A stretch of DNA of 64,000 nucleotides, taken from Hyphomicrobiales bacterium. GTDB taxonomy: Bacteria; Pseudomonadota; Alphaproteobacteria; Rhizobiales; Rhizobiaceae. Positions 33,565-43,245 of this stretch are shown here, one piece after another. Under the pieces are notes generated by a model. The model worked only from the letters and a program-made list of their open reading frames with translations. It was not told the origin of the DNA and did not search any database. Location of the stretch: NCBI GenBank assembly GCA_900472485.1, contig UCII01000013.1:47528-111527 (forward strand), read 5' to 3'. Numbering within the stretch: position 1 is the stretch's first letter; every line of letters starts with the position of its first letter. A program made the position numbers and the translations under genes.

Positions 33565-34746
33565 TTATTTGGTCTTCAAAAGTTCGCGCGCGACGATGAG
33601 TTTCTGAACTTCCGTCGCACCTTCATAGATGCGAAGCGCGCGGATCTCCCGATAGAGTTTTTCCGTTATCTCGCCCGACTTCACGCCGCGTCCGCCAAAG
33701 AGCTGGACCGCGCGATCGATGACGCTTTGGGCGGTTTCCGTCGCCGTCATCTTGGCCATGGCCGCCTCGCGCGTCGTCGGCAAGTGCTGCACGTCGCGAC
33801 GCCAGGCTGCCCGATAGGTGAGCAATGCCGCCGCGTCGATGCCGGTCGCCATATCGCCGAGGGCGGCCTGCGTCAACTGAAGGTCGGCCAGCGCCGCGCC
33901 AAACATCGGGCGTGACCGCGCGTGGGCAAGCGCTTCATCCAGTGCGCGGCGGGCAAAGCCGAGGCCGGCAGCGGCGACCGAGGCGCGGAAGATATCGAGC
34001 GTGCGCATGGCGATCTTGAAACCTTCACCCGGTGCGCCGAGGCGACGCGAAGCGGGAATGCGGCAATTGTCGAAGCGGATCGTTGCCAGCGGATGCGGCG
34101 CGATGACCTCGATGCGTTCGGCAATCGAGAAGCCGGGATCGTCGGCAAATACGACGAAGGCAGAGATGCCGCGGGTTCCCGGCGCTTCGCCGGTGCGCGC
34201 AAAGACGGTATAGACGTCGGCAATGCCGCCGTTGGAGATCCAGGTCTTCTCGCCGTCGAGAATATAGTGATCGCCATCGAGGCGGGCAGTGCAGCTCATG
34301 GCGGCCACGTCGGAGCCGGCGTCCTTTTCCGACAATGCGAAGGCGGCGAGCCAGTCACCCGAGCGCACCTTGGGCAGAACGGCCGAGCGCAATTCGGGCG
34401 AGCCGGAGAGGCCGATCGCACCGGTGCCGAGGCCCTGCATGGCAAAGGCAAAATCGGCAAGGCCGTCATGCCAGGCGAGCGTTTCGCGGCCGAGGCAGAC
34501 CATGCGGGAATCGATGAGCGGTTCGCTGTCCGACGAACCGGTTGCGGCGGTCAGAAGCTCGGCGTCGCCCAGCGCTTTGACCAGCTTGCGGCACGCGCCA
34601 TCGACATCGGCGTGATCGATCGAAGCCATGACGCCGGACTTTGCGAAGGCATCGACTTCGGCCGCGAAACGGTGATGGCGCTCTTCGAAGAAGGGCCACT
34701 CCAGATGATCGCGGGTCGGGCCGGGGAGGCTGCTTGCCGTGGACAT
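33565..34746 (-). CDS. Acyl-CoA dehydrogenase
   Basis: This encodes 393 residues of the acyl-CoA dehydrogenase fold. The LAAFALSEKDAGSDVAAM and ILDGEKTWISNGGIADVYTV stretches bind FAD and substrate. The C-terminal LRIYEGATEVQKLIVARELL carries the usual EGA/T glutamate. It differs from the adjacent GCDH-like gene and is expected to introduce a double bond into a cyclic or branched acyl-CoA. It is 15 bases from the next gene and 4 bases from the hydratase gene before it, so the operon is compact. Confidence 0.9.
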   Translation of the reverse strand: MSTASSLPGPTRDHLEWPFFEERHHRFAAEVDAFAKSGVMASIDHADVDGACRKLVKALGDAELLTAATGSSDSEPLIDSRMVCLGRETLAWHDGLADFAFAMQGLGTGAIGLSGSPELRSAVLPKVRSGDWLAAFALSEKDAGSDVAAMSCTARLDGDHYILDGEKTWISNGGIADVYTVFARTGEAPGTRGISAFVVFADDPGFSIAERIEVIAPHPLATIRFDNCRIPASRRLGAPGEGFKIAMRTLDIFRASVAAAGLGFARRALDEALAHARSRPMFGAALADLQLTQAALGDMATGIDAAALLTYRAAWRRDVQHLPTTREAAMAKMTATETAQSVIDRAVQLFGGRGVKSGEITEKLYREIRALRIYEGATEVQKLIVARELLKTK

Positions 34747-34750
34747 CCCC

Positions 34751-35602
34751 TCAATCCCCCTGGAATTCCGGCCGACGTTTGGCGGCGAAGGCTTCGAAGG
34801 CGCGGCGGAAATCCTGCGTCGCCATGCAGATCGCCTGGGCCTGCGCCTCGGATTCGATCATCTCCTCGATACTCATCGCCCATTCCTGGTTCAGCATGGT
34901 CTTGGTCATGCCGTGTGCGAACCATGGGCCGTCGGCCAGCGAGCGGGCGAGTTTGACCGCTTCCTGCTCCAGATCGGTGTTGGGGTGCAGGCCGTTATAG
35001 AAGCCCCAGGCCTGTCCCTCAGCTGCCGTCATCGAGCGGCCTGTGAAGAGGAGTTCGGCGGCGCGACCCTGGCCGATGATGCGGGGCAGGATGCCGCAGG
35101 CGCCCATGTCCGCACCGGCAAGGCCCACGCGGGTAAAGAGGAAGGCCGTCTTGGCTTCCGGCGTCGCAAGCCTCAAATCGGAGGCCATGGCGAGGATGGC
35201 ACCGGCGCCGGCGCAGATGCCGTCCACTGCCGAGATGATCGGCTGCGGGCACTTGCGCATCGCCTTGACGAGATCGCCGGTCATGCGCGTGAAGGCCAGA
35301 AGCTCGGGCATCGCCATGCGGGTCAGCGGCTCGATGATCTCGAAGACATCACCGCCGGAGGAGAAATTGCCACCGGCGCCGGTCAGCACGATGGCGCGGA
35401 TATCCGATGCATAGACGAGATCGCGGAAAAGATCGCGCAGTTCGGCATAGCTATCGAAGGTCAGCGGATTCTTACGCTCAGGACGGTTGAGGCGGATGGT
35501 GGCGACGCGGCCGTCTTCGCTGACATCCCAAAGGAAGTGCTCCGGCTTGTAATCCCTATAGGGCTTCAGATGTCCCTTCATCGTCATGTCCCGATCGCTC
35601 AT
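34751..35602 (-). CDS. Enoyl-CoA hydratase/isomerase family protein
   Basis: This encodes 283 residues with a crotonase fold. The oxyanion-hole stretch is GGNFSSGGDVFEI and the second loop GICAGAGAILAMASDLRLAT. The usual first catalytic glutamate is replaced by an alanine-rich loop (AGAGAILAM), and ADMGACGILPRIIG aligns with the second-glutamate region but has aspartate. It may be a ring hydrolase or a 2-ketocyclohexane-type CoA enzyme rather than a plain hydratase. It lies between the SDR gene and an acyl-CoA dehydrogenase gene in the operon. Confidence 0.85.
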   Translation of the reverse strand: MSDRDMTMKGHLKPYRDYKPEHFLWDVSEDGRVATIRLNRPERKNPLTFDSYAELRDLFRDLVYASDIRAIVLTGAGGNFSSGGDVFEIIEPLTRMAMPELLAFTRMTGDLVKAMRKCPQPIISAVDGICAGAGAILAMASDLRLATPEAKTAFLFTRVGLAGADMGACGILPRIIGQGRAAELLFTGRSMTAAEGQAWGFYNGLHPNTDLEQEAVKLARSLADGPWFAHGMTKTMLNQEWAMSIEEMIESEAQAQAICMATQDFRRAFEAFAAKRRPEFQGD

Positions 35603-35605
35603 CCC

Positions 35606-36385
35606 TCAAATCTCCCCACCGGCAACCGCGATTGCCTGTCCATTGATCGATGCCGCAGCCGGCGAAGCCAGCCAGAGCACGGTATCGGCAACCTCTTCCG
35701 GCTTGACGAGACGTCCTTGCGGATTGGATTTCGTAAACTCGGCAAGCGCCTGCTCGGTCGTGCGCCCGGTCTTGGCAACGATCGTCTCGGTCGAGCGCTG
35801 GATGATCGGCGTATCGGTAAAGCCGGGGCAGACGGCATTGACCGTGATGCCGGTTTTTGCCAGTTCGAGCGCCAGCGAGCGAGTGAGGCCGACGACGCCA
35901 TGCTTGGCGGCGACGTAAGCCGAGACGTAAGCGTAGCCTTTCAGGCCGGCCGTCGAGGCAATATTGATGATGCGCCCGCCCGAGCCGCGAGCTTTGAGGT
36001 CAGGCAGAACTGCTTGCGTCACGACGAAAACACCCGTCAGATCGACTGAGAGGACCTGATTCCAAGCTTCAAGACTCGTCTTCTCGAAGGGCGCGCTCGG
36101 TGCTTCGCCGGCATTGTTGACGAGAATATCGACGGGGCCGAGTTTTTCGCGTGCCTTGGCAAGACCCTGGGCAACGGCGTCGGGGCTGGTGACATCGAAG
36201 CCATCGACCACGAATGCATGAGCGCCGATTTCGGCGGCAACCGCTTCGAGCGGCTCGCGGCGGCGACCAGCTAGGCTGACACGCGCGCCTTCGGCAGCAA
36301 GTGCCGTGGCGATCGCAGAACCTATGCCGCTGCCGGCCCCGGTGACGAGGGCGTGACGGCCGGCGAGTTTGCCCGAAGTCGTCAT
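35606..36385 (-). CDS. Short-chain dehydrogenase
   Basis: This encodes 259 residues, a classical SDR: TGAGSGIG cofactor motif, NNAGEAPSAPF, active-site YVSAYVAAKHGVVG, and CPGFTDTP. It resembles 3-hydroxyacyl-CoA or 3-hydroxybutyrate dehydrogenases. In the operon it follows the monooxygenase fusion by seven bases and would oxidise or reduce an alicyclic hydroxyl group formed after hydratation. The start at 36385 follows GAGGATCG. NAD(H) or NADP(H) preference cannot be told. Confidence 0.88.
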   Translation of the reverse strand: MTTSGKLAGRHALVTGAGSGIGSAIATALAAEGARVSLAGRRREPLEAVAAEIGAHAFVVDGFDVTSPDAVAQGLAKAREKLGPVDILVNNAGEAPSAPFEKTSLEAWNQVLSVDLTGVFVVTQAVLPDLKARGSGGRIINIASTAGLKGYAYVSAYVAAKHGVVGLTRSLALELAKTGITVNAVCPGFTDTPIIQRSTETIVAKTGRTTEQALAEFTKSNPQGRLVKPEEVADTVLWLASPAAASINGQAIAVAGGEI

Positions 36386-36392
36386 TCGATCC

Positions 36393-38711
36393 TCATTTCG
36401 CCGGTGCTGCCGTGGCCGCGCGGGCGAGGTTGGTTTCATACTGAGTCTTGCCGGAAACATATTGCTTCGGCCAGGGAATGGAAGTCAGGCCGATCTTGGC
36501 GGCTTCATGCAGCGCCCACGCCGGGTCCGCCAGATGCGGGCGGGCGATGGCGCAGAGATCGGCACGGCCGGCGGCGATGATCGAATTGGCATGATCGGCT
36601 TCCGAGATCGCACCAACGGCAATCGTCGGGATGCCGATCTCGTTGCGGATCTTGTCGGAGAAGGGCGTCTGGAACAGGCGGCCGTAAACGGGCTTTTCCT
36701 GCTTGGAGACCTGGCCCGAGGAGCAGTCGATCAGGTCGGCGCCCGCCTCCTTGAACATCCGCGCGAAGATCGCCGCATCTTCCGGCGTGTTGCCGCCGTC
36801 GGTCCAATCATGGCAGGAGAGGCGAACCGAGATCGGCTTGTCCGCCGGCCAGATCGCGCGCATCGCACGGAAGATTTCCAGCGGGTATCGAGCGCGATTT
36901 TCATGGCTGCCGCCATAGTCGTCCTCGCGCAGATTGGTGAGTGGCGACAGGAAGCTCGATAGCAGATAACCGTGAGCGCAATGCAGTTCCAGCCAGTCGG
37001 CGCCGGTCTCGATGGCAAGCTCCGTCGAACGGATGAAGTCGGCCTTGACGCGCTCCATATCGACGCGATCCATGGCCTTCGGTACCTGGCTGTTCTTGAG
37101 ATAGGGAATTGCTGACGCCGAGATCAGCGGCCAGTCGCCTTCGGGGAGCGGCTGGTCGATGCCTTCCCAGGCAAGCTTCGTCGCACCCTTGCGGCCGGCA
37201 TGGCCGAGCTGGATGCCGACCTTGGCGGCGCTGTTCATGTGAACGAAATCGACGAGCCGTTTCCACTGCGCAGCCTGTTCCTCGTTCCACAGACCGAGGC
37301 AACCCGGCGTGATGCGCGCATCCGGGGTGACACAGGTCATTTCTGCAAAGATCAAGCCGGCACCGCCGAGGGCGCGCGAGCCGAGATGAACGATGTGGAA
37401 ATCGTTCATCACCCCATTCTCAGCCGAATACATGGCCATCGGCGAGACGACGATACGGTTGACGAGCTGGACCTCGCGCAGACGATAGGGCGTGAACATC
37501 GGCGGCAGGCAGCGGTCGTTACCGACGGCAAGGCCGGATTTTTCCGCGAACCAGCGCTCATAGCCTTCAAGCCAGGTCTTGTCGCGAAGCCGCAGATTTT
37601 CGTGGCTGATGCGCTGCGAGCGGGTCAGCATCGAATACATGAATTGCGGCGGCTCGAGCGTATCGGCATAGCGGTGGCCGACGACCTCGAACCATTCCAT
37701 CGCATTGCGGGCGGCATTCTGGATGCGGGCGACGTCGACGCGGCGGATTTCCTCGTAGGTCTCAAGAACGGCCGGTATCTTGTCCTTCTCATGCCCGTGG
37801 ATCTGGAATTGGCGGGTGAGCTCGATGGCGTCGTCGATGGCGAGCTTGGTGCCGGAGCCGATGGCGAAATGCGCGGTATGGGCGGCGTCGCCCATCAGCA
37901 CGACATGGGAATTGCCGTTGAAATGGCTCCACTTGCCGCAGATCAGGCGGTTGAAATTCAGCCAGGCGGAGCCTCGGATGTGGCGGGCATTGGTCATCAG
38001 CGAAGCACCTTCGAGCACTTCGGAGAACAGGCCTTCACAGAAGGCGATGGAGCCGTCCTGGTCCATCTTGTCGAGGCCGTGGGCAAGATAGGCCTCTTCC
38101 GTCGTCTCGACGATGAAGGTCGAGGTCTTGTCGTCGAACTTGTAGATATGCGCCTGGAACCAGCCGTGATCGGTGCGGCGGAAATCGAAGGTGAAGGCGT
38201 CGAAAAGCTTGTTGGTGCCGAGCCAGATATAGCGGTTCGGCCGGGTGATCATGTCAGGCAGGAAGACTTCCGGATAATGATTGCGGATCTTCGAATTGAG
38301 GCCGTCGGAGCCGATGATCAGATCGGCATCGGGATAATCGAGATCGGAATTGACCTCCGTTTCGAAGATCAGCTCGACACCGAGCGCCTCGCAGCGGCGC
38401 TGCAGGATGTTCAGAAGCTTCTTACGGCCGATACCGACGAAGCCGTGGCCGGAGGTGCGCTGGCGAGTGCCCTTGAACAGGACTTCGATATCGTCCCAAT
38501 GGTTGAAGGCATCCTCGATTTCGGCGGCACTTTCGGGATCCCATTCCCGCATCGAAACCATGGTCGCGTCAGAGAAGACGACGCCCCAGCCGAAGGTGTC
38601 ATAGGGACGATTGCGCTCGACGACGCGGATGGCATGCTCGGGATGGAGCTTCTTCATCAGAAGCGCGAAGTAAAGCCCTGCGGGGCCGCCGCCAATACAG
38701 ACGATGCGCAT
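36393..38711 (-). CDS. Flavin monooxygenase/OYE fusion (2-aminobenzoyl-CoA or salicylyl-CoA type)
   Basis: This encodes 772 residues in two flavoprotein parts. Residues 1-395 are an aromatic hydroxylase with GGGPAG (7-12), the YDTFGWGVVFSDATM stretch and LMGDAAHTAHFAIGSG. Residues 405-772 are an old-yellow-enzyme-type reductase (PYRLREVQLVNRIVVSPMAMYSAE, HCAHGYLLSSFLSP, DDYGGSHENRARYP). This fusion matches 2-aminobenzoyl-CoA monooxygenase/reductase of Azoarcus, which hydroxylates and then reduces the ring, and is also called salicylyl-CoA 5-hydroxylase. GGAGGAGGG precedes the ATG at 38711. It heads the operon, divergent from the CoA ligase gene, with a palindromic operator candidate 42 bases upstream. 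Confidence 0.9.
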   Translation of the reverse strand: MRIVCIGGGPAGLYFALLMKKLHPEHAIRVVERNRPYDTFGWGVVFSDATMVSMREWDPESAAEIEDAFNHWDDIEVLFKGTRQRTSGHGFVGIGRKKLLNILQRRCEALGVELIFETEVNSDLDYPDADLIIGSDGLNSKIRNHYPEVFLPDMITRPNRYIWLGTNKLFDAFTFDFRRTDHGWFQAHIYKFDDKTSTFIVETTEEAYLAHGLDKMDQDGSIAFCEGLFSEVLEGASLMTNARHIRGSAWLNFNRLICGKWSHFNGNSHVVLMGDAAHTAHFAIGSGTKLAIDDAIELTRQFQIHGHEKDKIPAVLETYEEIRRVDVARIQNAARNAMEWFEVVGHRYADTLEPPQFMYSMLTRSQRISHENLRLRDKTWLEGYERWFAEKSGLAVGNDRCLPPMFTPYRLREVQLVNRIVVSPMAMYSAENGVMNDFHIVHLGSRALGGAGLIFAEMTCVTPDARITPGCLGLWNEEQAAQWKRLVDFVHMNSAAKVGIQLGHAGRKGATKLAWEGIDQPLPEGDWPLISASAIPYLKNSQVPKAMDRVDMERVKADFIRSTELAIETGADWLELHCAHGYLLSSFLSPLTNLREDDYGGSHENRARYPLEIFRAMRAIWPADKPISVRLSCHDWTDGGNTPEDAAIFARMFKEAGADLIDCSSGQVSKQEKPVYGRLFQTPFSDKIRNEIGIPTIAVGAISEADHANSIIAAGRADLCAIARPHLADPAWALHEAAKIGLTSIPWPKQYVSGKTQYETNLARAATAAPAK

Positions 38712-38752
38712 CGCTTTCCCTCCTCCTTCGGCTGAAACCGATCTCAAAATAA

Positions 38753-38765
38753 TTTAAGTTTAAAA
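38753..38765. promoter_or_regulatory. AT palindrome upstream of the monooxygenase operon
   Basis: TTTAAGTTTAAAA, one mismatch from the shared consensus TTTAAGCTTAAAA. It lies 42 bases upstream of the monooxygenase start and in the same divergent gap as the copy at 38883. It is one of five sites in the aromatic locus. Confidence 0.6.
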
Positions 38766-38882
38766 TATATTGTTGAGGCCATTCGTCAAGGCTTTTCCTC
38801 CCCAAATCTGCGGAAGGCTGATAGTCACGGTACTGTGCAAATCGGAAATTTCGCTTCCAAATCAATGGGAATTCAAAACTAG

Positions 38883-38895
38883 TTTAGGCTTAAAA
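38883..38895. promoter_or_regulatory. AT palindrome upstream of the aryl-CoA ligase gene
   Basis: TTTAGGCTTAAAA, one mismatch from the shared consensus. It lies 113 bases upstream of the ligase start. Together with the copy at 38753 it could control both directions of this divergent promoter region. Confidence 0.6.
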
Positions 38896-39008
38896 TTTCT
38901 TGCTTGAACATTCCGCGCTTCGGTGCGATCTTTTTCAGCAATGCCACATGCGCCGCGGGGAAACGGCGATGCTGGCGATTTTATCGATAAGAATGCGGGA
39001 GCAAGGCA

Positions 39009-40622
39009 ATGCTGGGACCAACCGGTCATACCGATACATTCACGCGAGACAATCTGCCGCCCTTCGATGAATGGCCCGAACTGCGGATGGAGGGTTTCGA
39101 CTATCCGGAATGGCTGAATGCCGGGTTCGAACTCAGCGACCGCATGGTCGAGAAGGGTTTCGCCGATCACGTGGCCCTGATCGGCAACGGACGCCGCCGC
39201 ACCTACAAGGAGCTGGCGGACTGGACCAACCGCATTGCGCATGCGCTCATCGAGGATTTCGGCGTGAAGCCGGGCAACCGCGTTCTTATCCGCTCCGGCA
39301 ACAATCCTGCCATGATCGCCTGCTGGCTGGCGGTGACGAAGGTCGGCGCCGTCGCGGTCAATACCATGCCGATGCTGCGGGCCGGCGAGCTTTCGAAGAT
39401 TATCGACAAGGCGGAAATCTCGCTTGCGCTTTGCGATACGAGGCTGCTCGAAGAACTCGTCACCGCGGCCAAGGATAGCCGCTTCCTGAAGCAGGTGGTG
39501 GGCTTCGACGGCACCGCCAACCACGACGCGGAACTTGACCGCATCGCGCTCAACAAGCCGGTGCGCTTTGAAGCGGTCAAGACCGGGCGGGACGATGTGG
39601 CGCTGCTCGGTTTCACCTCGGGTTCGACGGGTGTGCCGAAGGCGACGATGCATTTCCATCGCGATATCCTGATCATCGCCGACGCCTATGCCAAGGAAGT
39701 CCTGCAGGTGACGCCGGATGACGTCTTTATCGGCTCGCCGCCGATCGCCTTCACCTTCGGACTCGGCGGTCTGGTCGTCTTTCCCTTGCGCTTCGGTGCA
39801 TCGACGGCGCTGCTGGAAAACGCTTCGCCGAAGAACATGGTCGAGATCATCCAGGAGTACGGCGCGACCATCAGCTTCACCGCGCCGACAGCCTATCGCG
39901 CCATGCTGGCGGCGATGGAAGAGGGGGCGGATCTCTCCTCGCTTCGGGTCGCGGTTTCCGCCGGCGAGACGCTGCCGGGGCCGATCTTCGAGGAGTGGAC
40001 GCGCAAGACCGGCAAACCGATCCTCGACGGCATCGGTTCGACCGAGATGCTGCATATCTTCATCTCCAATCATCTCTCCGATGCGAAACCGAATTGCACG
40101 GGAAAGCCGCTGAGGGGCTATGAGGCTCGCGTCGTCGATGACGAGATGAACGAGGTGCCGCGCGGGACCATCGGCAAACTCGTCGTTCGTGGGCCGATCG
40201 GCTGCCGCTATCTCGCCGACCAGAGGCAGGCCGATTATGTGCGGGATGGCTGGAATGTGACCGGCGACAGCTTCGTTCAGGACGATGAAAGCTATTTCCA
40301 CTTCGCTGCCCGCTCCGACGACATCATTCTTTCGGCTGGCTATAATATTGCTGGGCCGGAAGTGGAGGCAGCCCTTCTTTCGCATGCCGAGGTGCTGGAA
40401 TGCGCCGTGATCGGCAAGCCGGACGAGGAGCGGGGCCATATCGTGCAGGCCCATGTGGTGCTGGCACCCGGTGTCACCGGATCGGATCTGCTGGTCAAGG
40501 CGCTACAGGATCATGTGAAGGCGGTCATCGCGCCTTACAAATATCCGCGTTCGATCATCTTCGTCGAAGCTCTGCCGAAGACGGAATCGGGCAAGATACA
40601 GCGTTTCCGCCTGCGCAACTGA
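39009..40622 (+). CDS. Aryl-CoA ligase (2-aminobenzoate-CoA ligase-like)
   Basis: This encodes 537 residues of the AMP-forming acyl-CoA synthetase family. The phosphate-binding loop TSGSTGVPK is at 203-211, followed by GSTEML, TGDSF and the C-terminal catalytic Lys529 in SGKIQRF. The opening DNLPPFDEWPEL is typical of benzoate/2-aminobenzoate ligases. It activates an aromatic acid to its CoA thioester using ATP. Linkage to the monooxygenase/OYE fusion makes 2-aminobenzoate (anthranilate) the likeliest substrate. GGGAGCAAGG precedes the ATG. It is convergent with the ABC transporter operon. Confidence 0.88.
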   Translation: MLGPTGHTDTFTRDNLPPFDEWPELRMEGFDYPEWLNAGFELSDRMVEKGFADHVALIGNGRRRTYKELADWTNRIAHALIEDFGVKPGNRVLIRSGNNPAMIACWLAVTKVGAVAVNTMPMLRAGELSKIIDKAEISLALCDTRLLEELVTAAKDSRFLKQVVGFDGTANHDAELDRIALNKPVRFEAVKTGRDDVALLGFTSGSTGVPKATMHFHRDILIIADAYAKEVLQVTPDDVFIGSPPIAFTFGLGGLVVFPLRFGASTALLENASPKNMVEIIQEYGATISFTAPTAYRAMLAAMEEGADLSSLRVAVSAGETLPGPIFEEWTRKTGKPILDGIGSTEMLHIFISNHLSDAKPNCTGKPLRGYEARVVDDEMNEVPRGTIGKLVVRGPIGCRYLADQRQADYVRDGWNVTGDSFVQDDESYFHFAARSDDIILSAGYNIAGPEVEAALLSHAEVLECAVIGKPDEERGHIVQAHVVLAPGVTGSDLLVKALQDHVKAVIAPYKYPRSIIFVEALPKTESGKIQRFRLRN

Positions 40623-40637
40623 ACGTCCGGGTGCTTA

Positions 40638-41482
<845 letters not shown>

Positions 41483-41486
<4 letters not shown>

Positions 41487-42355
41487 CGGCCGCCCTCCGG
41501 AATGCCGATTTCGCGGCGCAATTGTTCGAAAACGGCCTGCGGCACCGGCGTCAGCCCGGCATTCGGCCGGTCGTAGCGCGGCCCGGCCGATATCAAGGAC
41601 TTTGTGTAGATGTGCTTGGGATGCGTCAGCACGTCGCTCGTGCATCCATCTTCGATCACCTTGCCGGCGTAGAGCAGCGTCACGCTGTCGCAGATCTGGG
41701 CGACGACGCCGAGGTCGTGCGTGACGAAGATGACGGCGGTGCCATGCGCTTCCTGCAGTCCGCGGATCAGCCGCAAGATCTGCTTCTGCACGGTGACATC
41801 GAGCGCTGTGGTCGGCTCGTCGGCGACGACCAGCTTCGGCTCCAGCGCGAAAGCGGCGGCGATCAGGATGCGCTGGCGCATGCCGCCAGACAATTCATGC
41901 GGATAGGCGCGCAGCACGCGTTCTGGATCGCGGATATGCACTTCCTCAAGCAGCTTCAGCGCGCGCCGGCGTGCATCGCCTGATGACATGTGCCGTTTCA
42001 ACCGCAAGCCATCGGTCAGTTGCGCCTCGATGCGCCGGCCGGGATTGAGTGCGGTTTGCGGGTCCTGCGGGATCAGCGAGATTTCGCTGCCCATGATGCC
42101 ACGCAATTCGCGGGCAGAAAGCGTGAGCAGGTCGCGGCTTTCGAACAGGATCGAGCCGCTCGTGATGCGGACGCTGCGCGGCAGGATGCCGAGCAAAGCC
42201 TTGGCGATGGTCGATTTTCCGGCGCCGCTCTCGCCGACCAGCCCACGCACTTCGCCGCGCTCCAGCGTCAGGGAGACGTCGCGCAGGATCGGCGCGCCGC
42301 CGTCACGGTCGGATATGGCGCTGAGGCCGGCAATGGAGAGAAGCGGAGATGTCAT
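41483..42355 (-). CDS. Dipeptide-type ABC transporter ATPase (DppD-like)
   Basis: This encodes 290 residues. Walker A is GESGAGKST, the signature is LSGGMRQRILIAAA, and Walker B reads LVVADEPTTALD. The C-terminal HPKHIYTKSLISAGP segment is typical of the DppD/OppD group. It overlaps both neighbours by four bases, showing tight coupling with the permease and the second ATPase. The open frame extends far upstream inside the permease gene, but family length fixes the start at 42355. Confidence 0.92.
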
Positions 42356-43245
42356 CGGCGCATTACCGGATCGAGGGCGCGGCGCAGGCCGTCGCCGAGT
42401 TGATTGAAGGCAAGCACCGTCGCGAAGAGCGCGATCAGCGGCACGACCAGCACCCACCAGCCTTGATAGATCATCTGCCGCCCCTCGGCGATCATGCCGC
42501 CCCAGGTCGGCGTGTCCGATGCGACAGACAGGCCGACGAAGGACAGAATGGCTTCGACGATGACGGCGATGCCCATTTCCAGGCTGACAAGGGCGATGAG
42601 CACGGGCGTCACATTGGGCAGGATTTCGCTGAAGAGGATTCTGGCCCGCGAAAAGCCGATGGTGTGGGCTGCGGTCACATAGTCCATCCGCGCCTGTGCC
42701 TGCGTTTCCGAGCGCACGACGCGACAGAAGCGTGTCCAGTCGATGATGACGATGGCCGCGATGACCGAGTGCACGCCGGACCCGAAGACGGCCACGAGCA
42801 GGATCGACAGTAGCACCGGCGGGAAGGCCATCCAGATATCGACGAGGCGGGAGATCACCTTGTCGATCCAGCTGCCATACCAGCCGGCGAGAAGGCCGAG
42901 CAACGTGCCGATCAATGCCGCAAGTCCGGCTGCGACGAAGGCGACCGTGAGCGCGATGCGTGTACCGAAGATGGCGCGAGACAACACATCGCGGCCGAGA
43001 TCGTCCGTGCCCAGCAGGAAGCCGGGATCGGACCCCTCGATCCATGCCGGCGGCAGAGTGCCGGACATCAGATCCTGCTCGAGCGGATCCTTCGGCGCAA
43101 TATAAGGCGCGAAGATCGCGAGGATGAGGAGGATGAGAATGAAACCGCCGCCGAAGATCACCTTTGGCTCGGAAAGCAGCGCCCGGACGCGCTTCGCCAT
43201 TCTGGAGGATGGTCGCGGCATGGCAGGCGAGGTGACTTCAGCCAT
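42352..43245 (-). CDS. Dipeptide-type ABC transporter permease (DppC-like)
   Basis: This encodes 297 residues, about six membrane spans. It starts with a cytoplasmic stretch and a first span (KVIFGGGFILILLILAIFAP), then the DppC hallmark LLGTDDLGRDVLSRAIFGTRIAL. The ATPase-docking loop is AHTIGFSRARILFSEILPN. It overlaps the upstream permease gene by eight bases. Substrate is set by the binding protein at 44480. Confidence 0.92.
   Translation of the reverse strand: MAEVTSPAMPRPSSRMAKRVRALLSEPKVIFGGGFILILLILAIFAPYIAPKDPLEQDLMSGTLPPAWIEGSDPGFLLGTDDLGRDVLSRAIFGTRIALTVAFVAAGLAALIGTLLGLLAGWYGSWIDKVISRLVDIWMAFPPVLLSILLVAVFGSGVHSVIAAIVIIDWTRFCRVVRSETQAQARMDYVTAAHTIGFSRARILFSEILPNVTPVLIALVSLEMGIAVIVEAILSFVGLSVASDTPTWGGMIAEGRQMIYQGWWVLVVPLIALFATVLAFNQLGDGLRRALDPVMRR

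Noticed and set aside
34739..36049. Open frame of 436 codons on the plus strand across the hydratase and SDR genes
   Set aside because: It covers two real minus-strand genes and shows the biased composition of reverse frames.
37200..38735. Open frame of 511 codons on the plus strand opposite the monooxygenase gene
   Set aside because: Shadow of the strongly supported minus-strand fusion gene; no ribosome site or recognisable domain.
38862..40454. Long open frame (530 codons) on the minus strand opposite the aryl-CoA ligase gene
   Set aside because: It is antisense to a gene with clear motifs and has an Arg/His/Asp-rich composition typical of the reverse frame of high-GC codon use. No family is recognisable.
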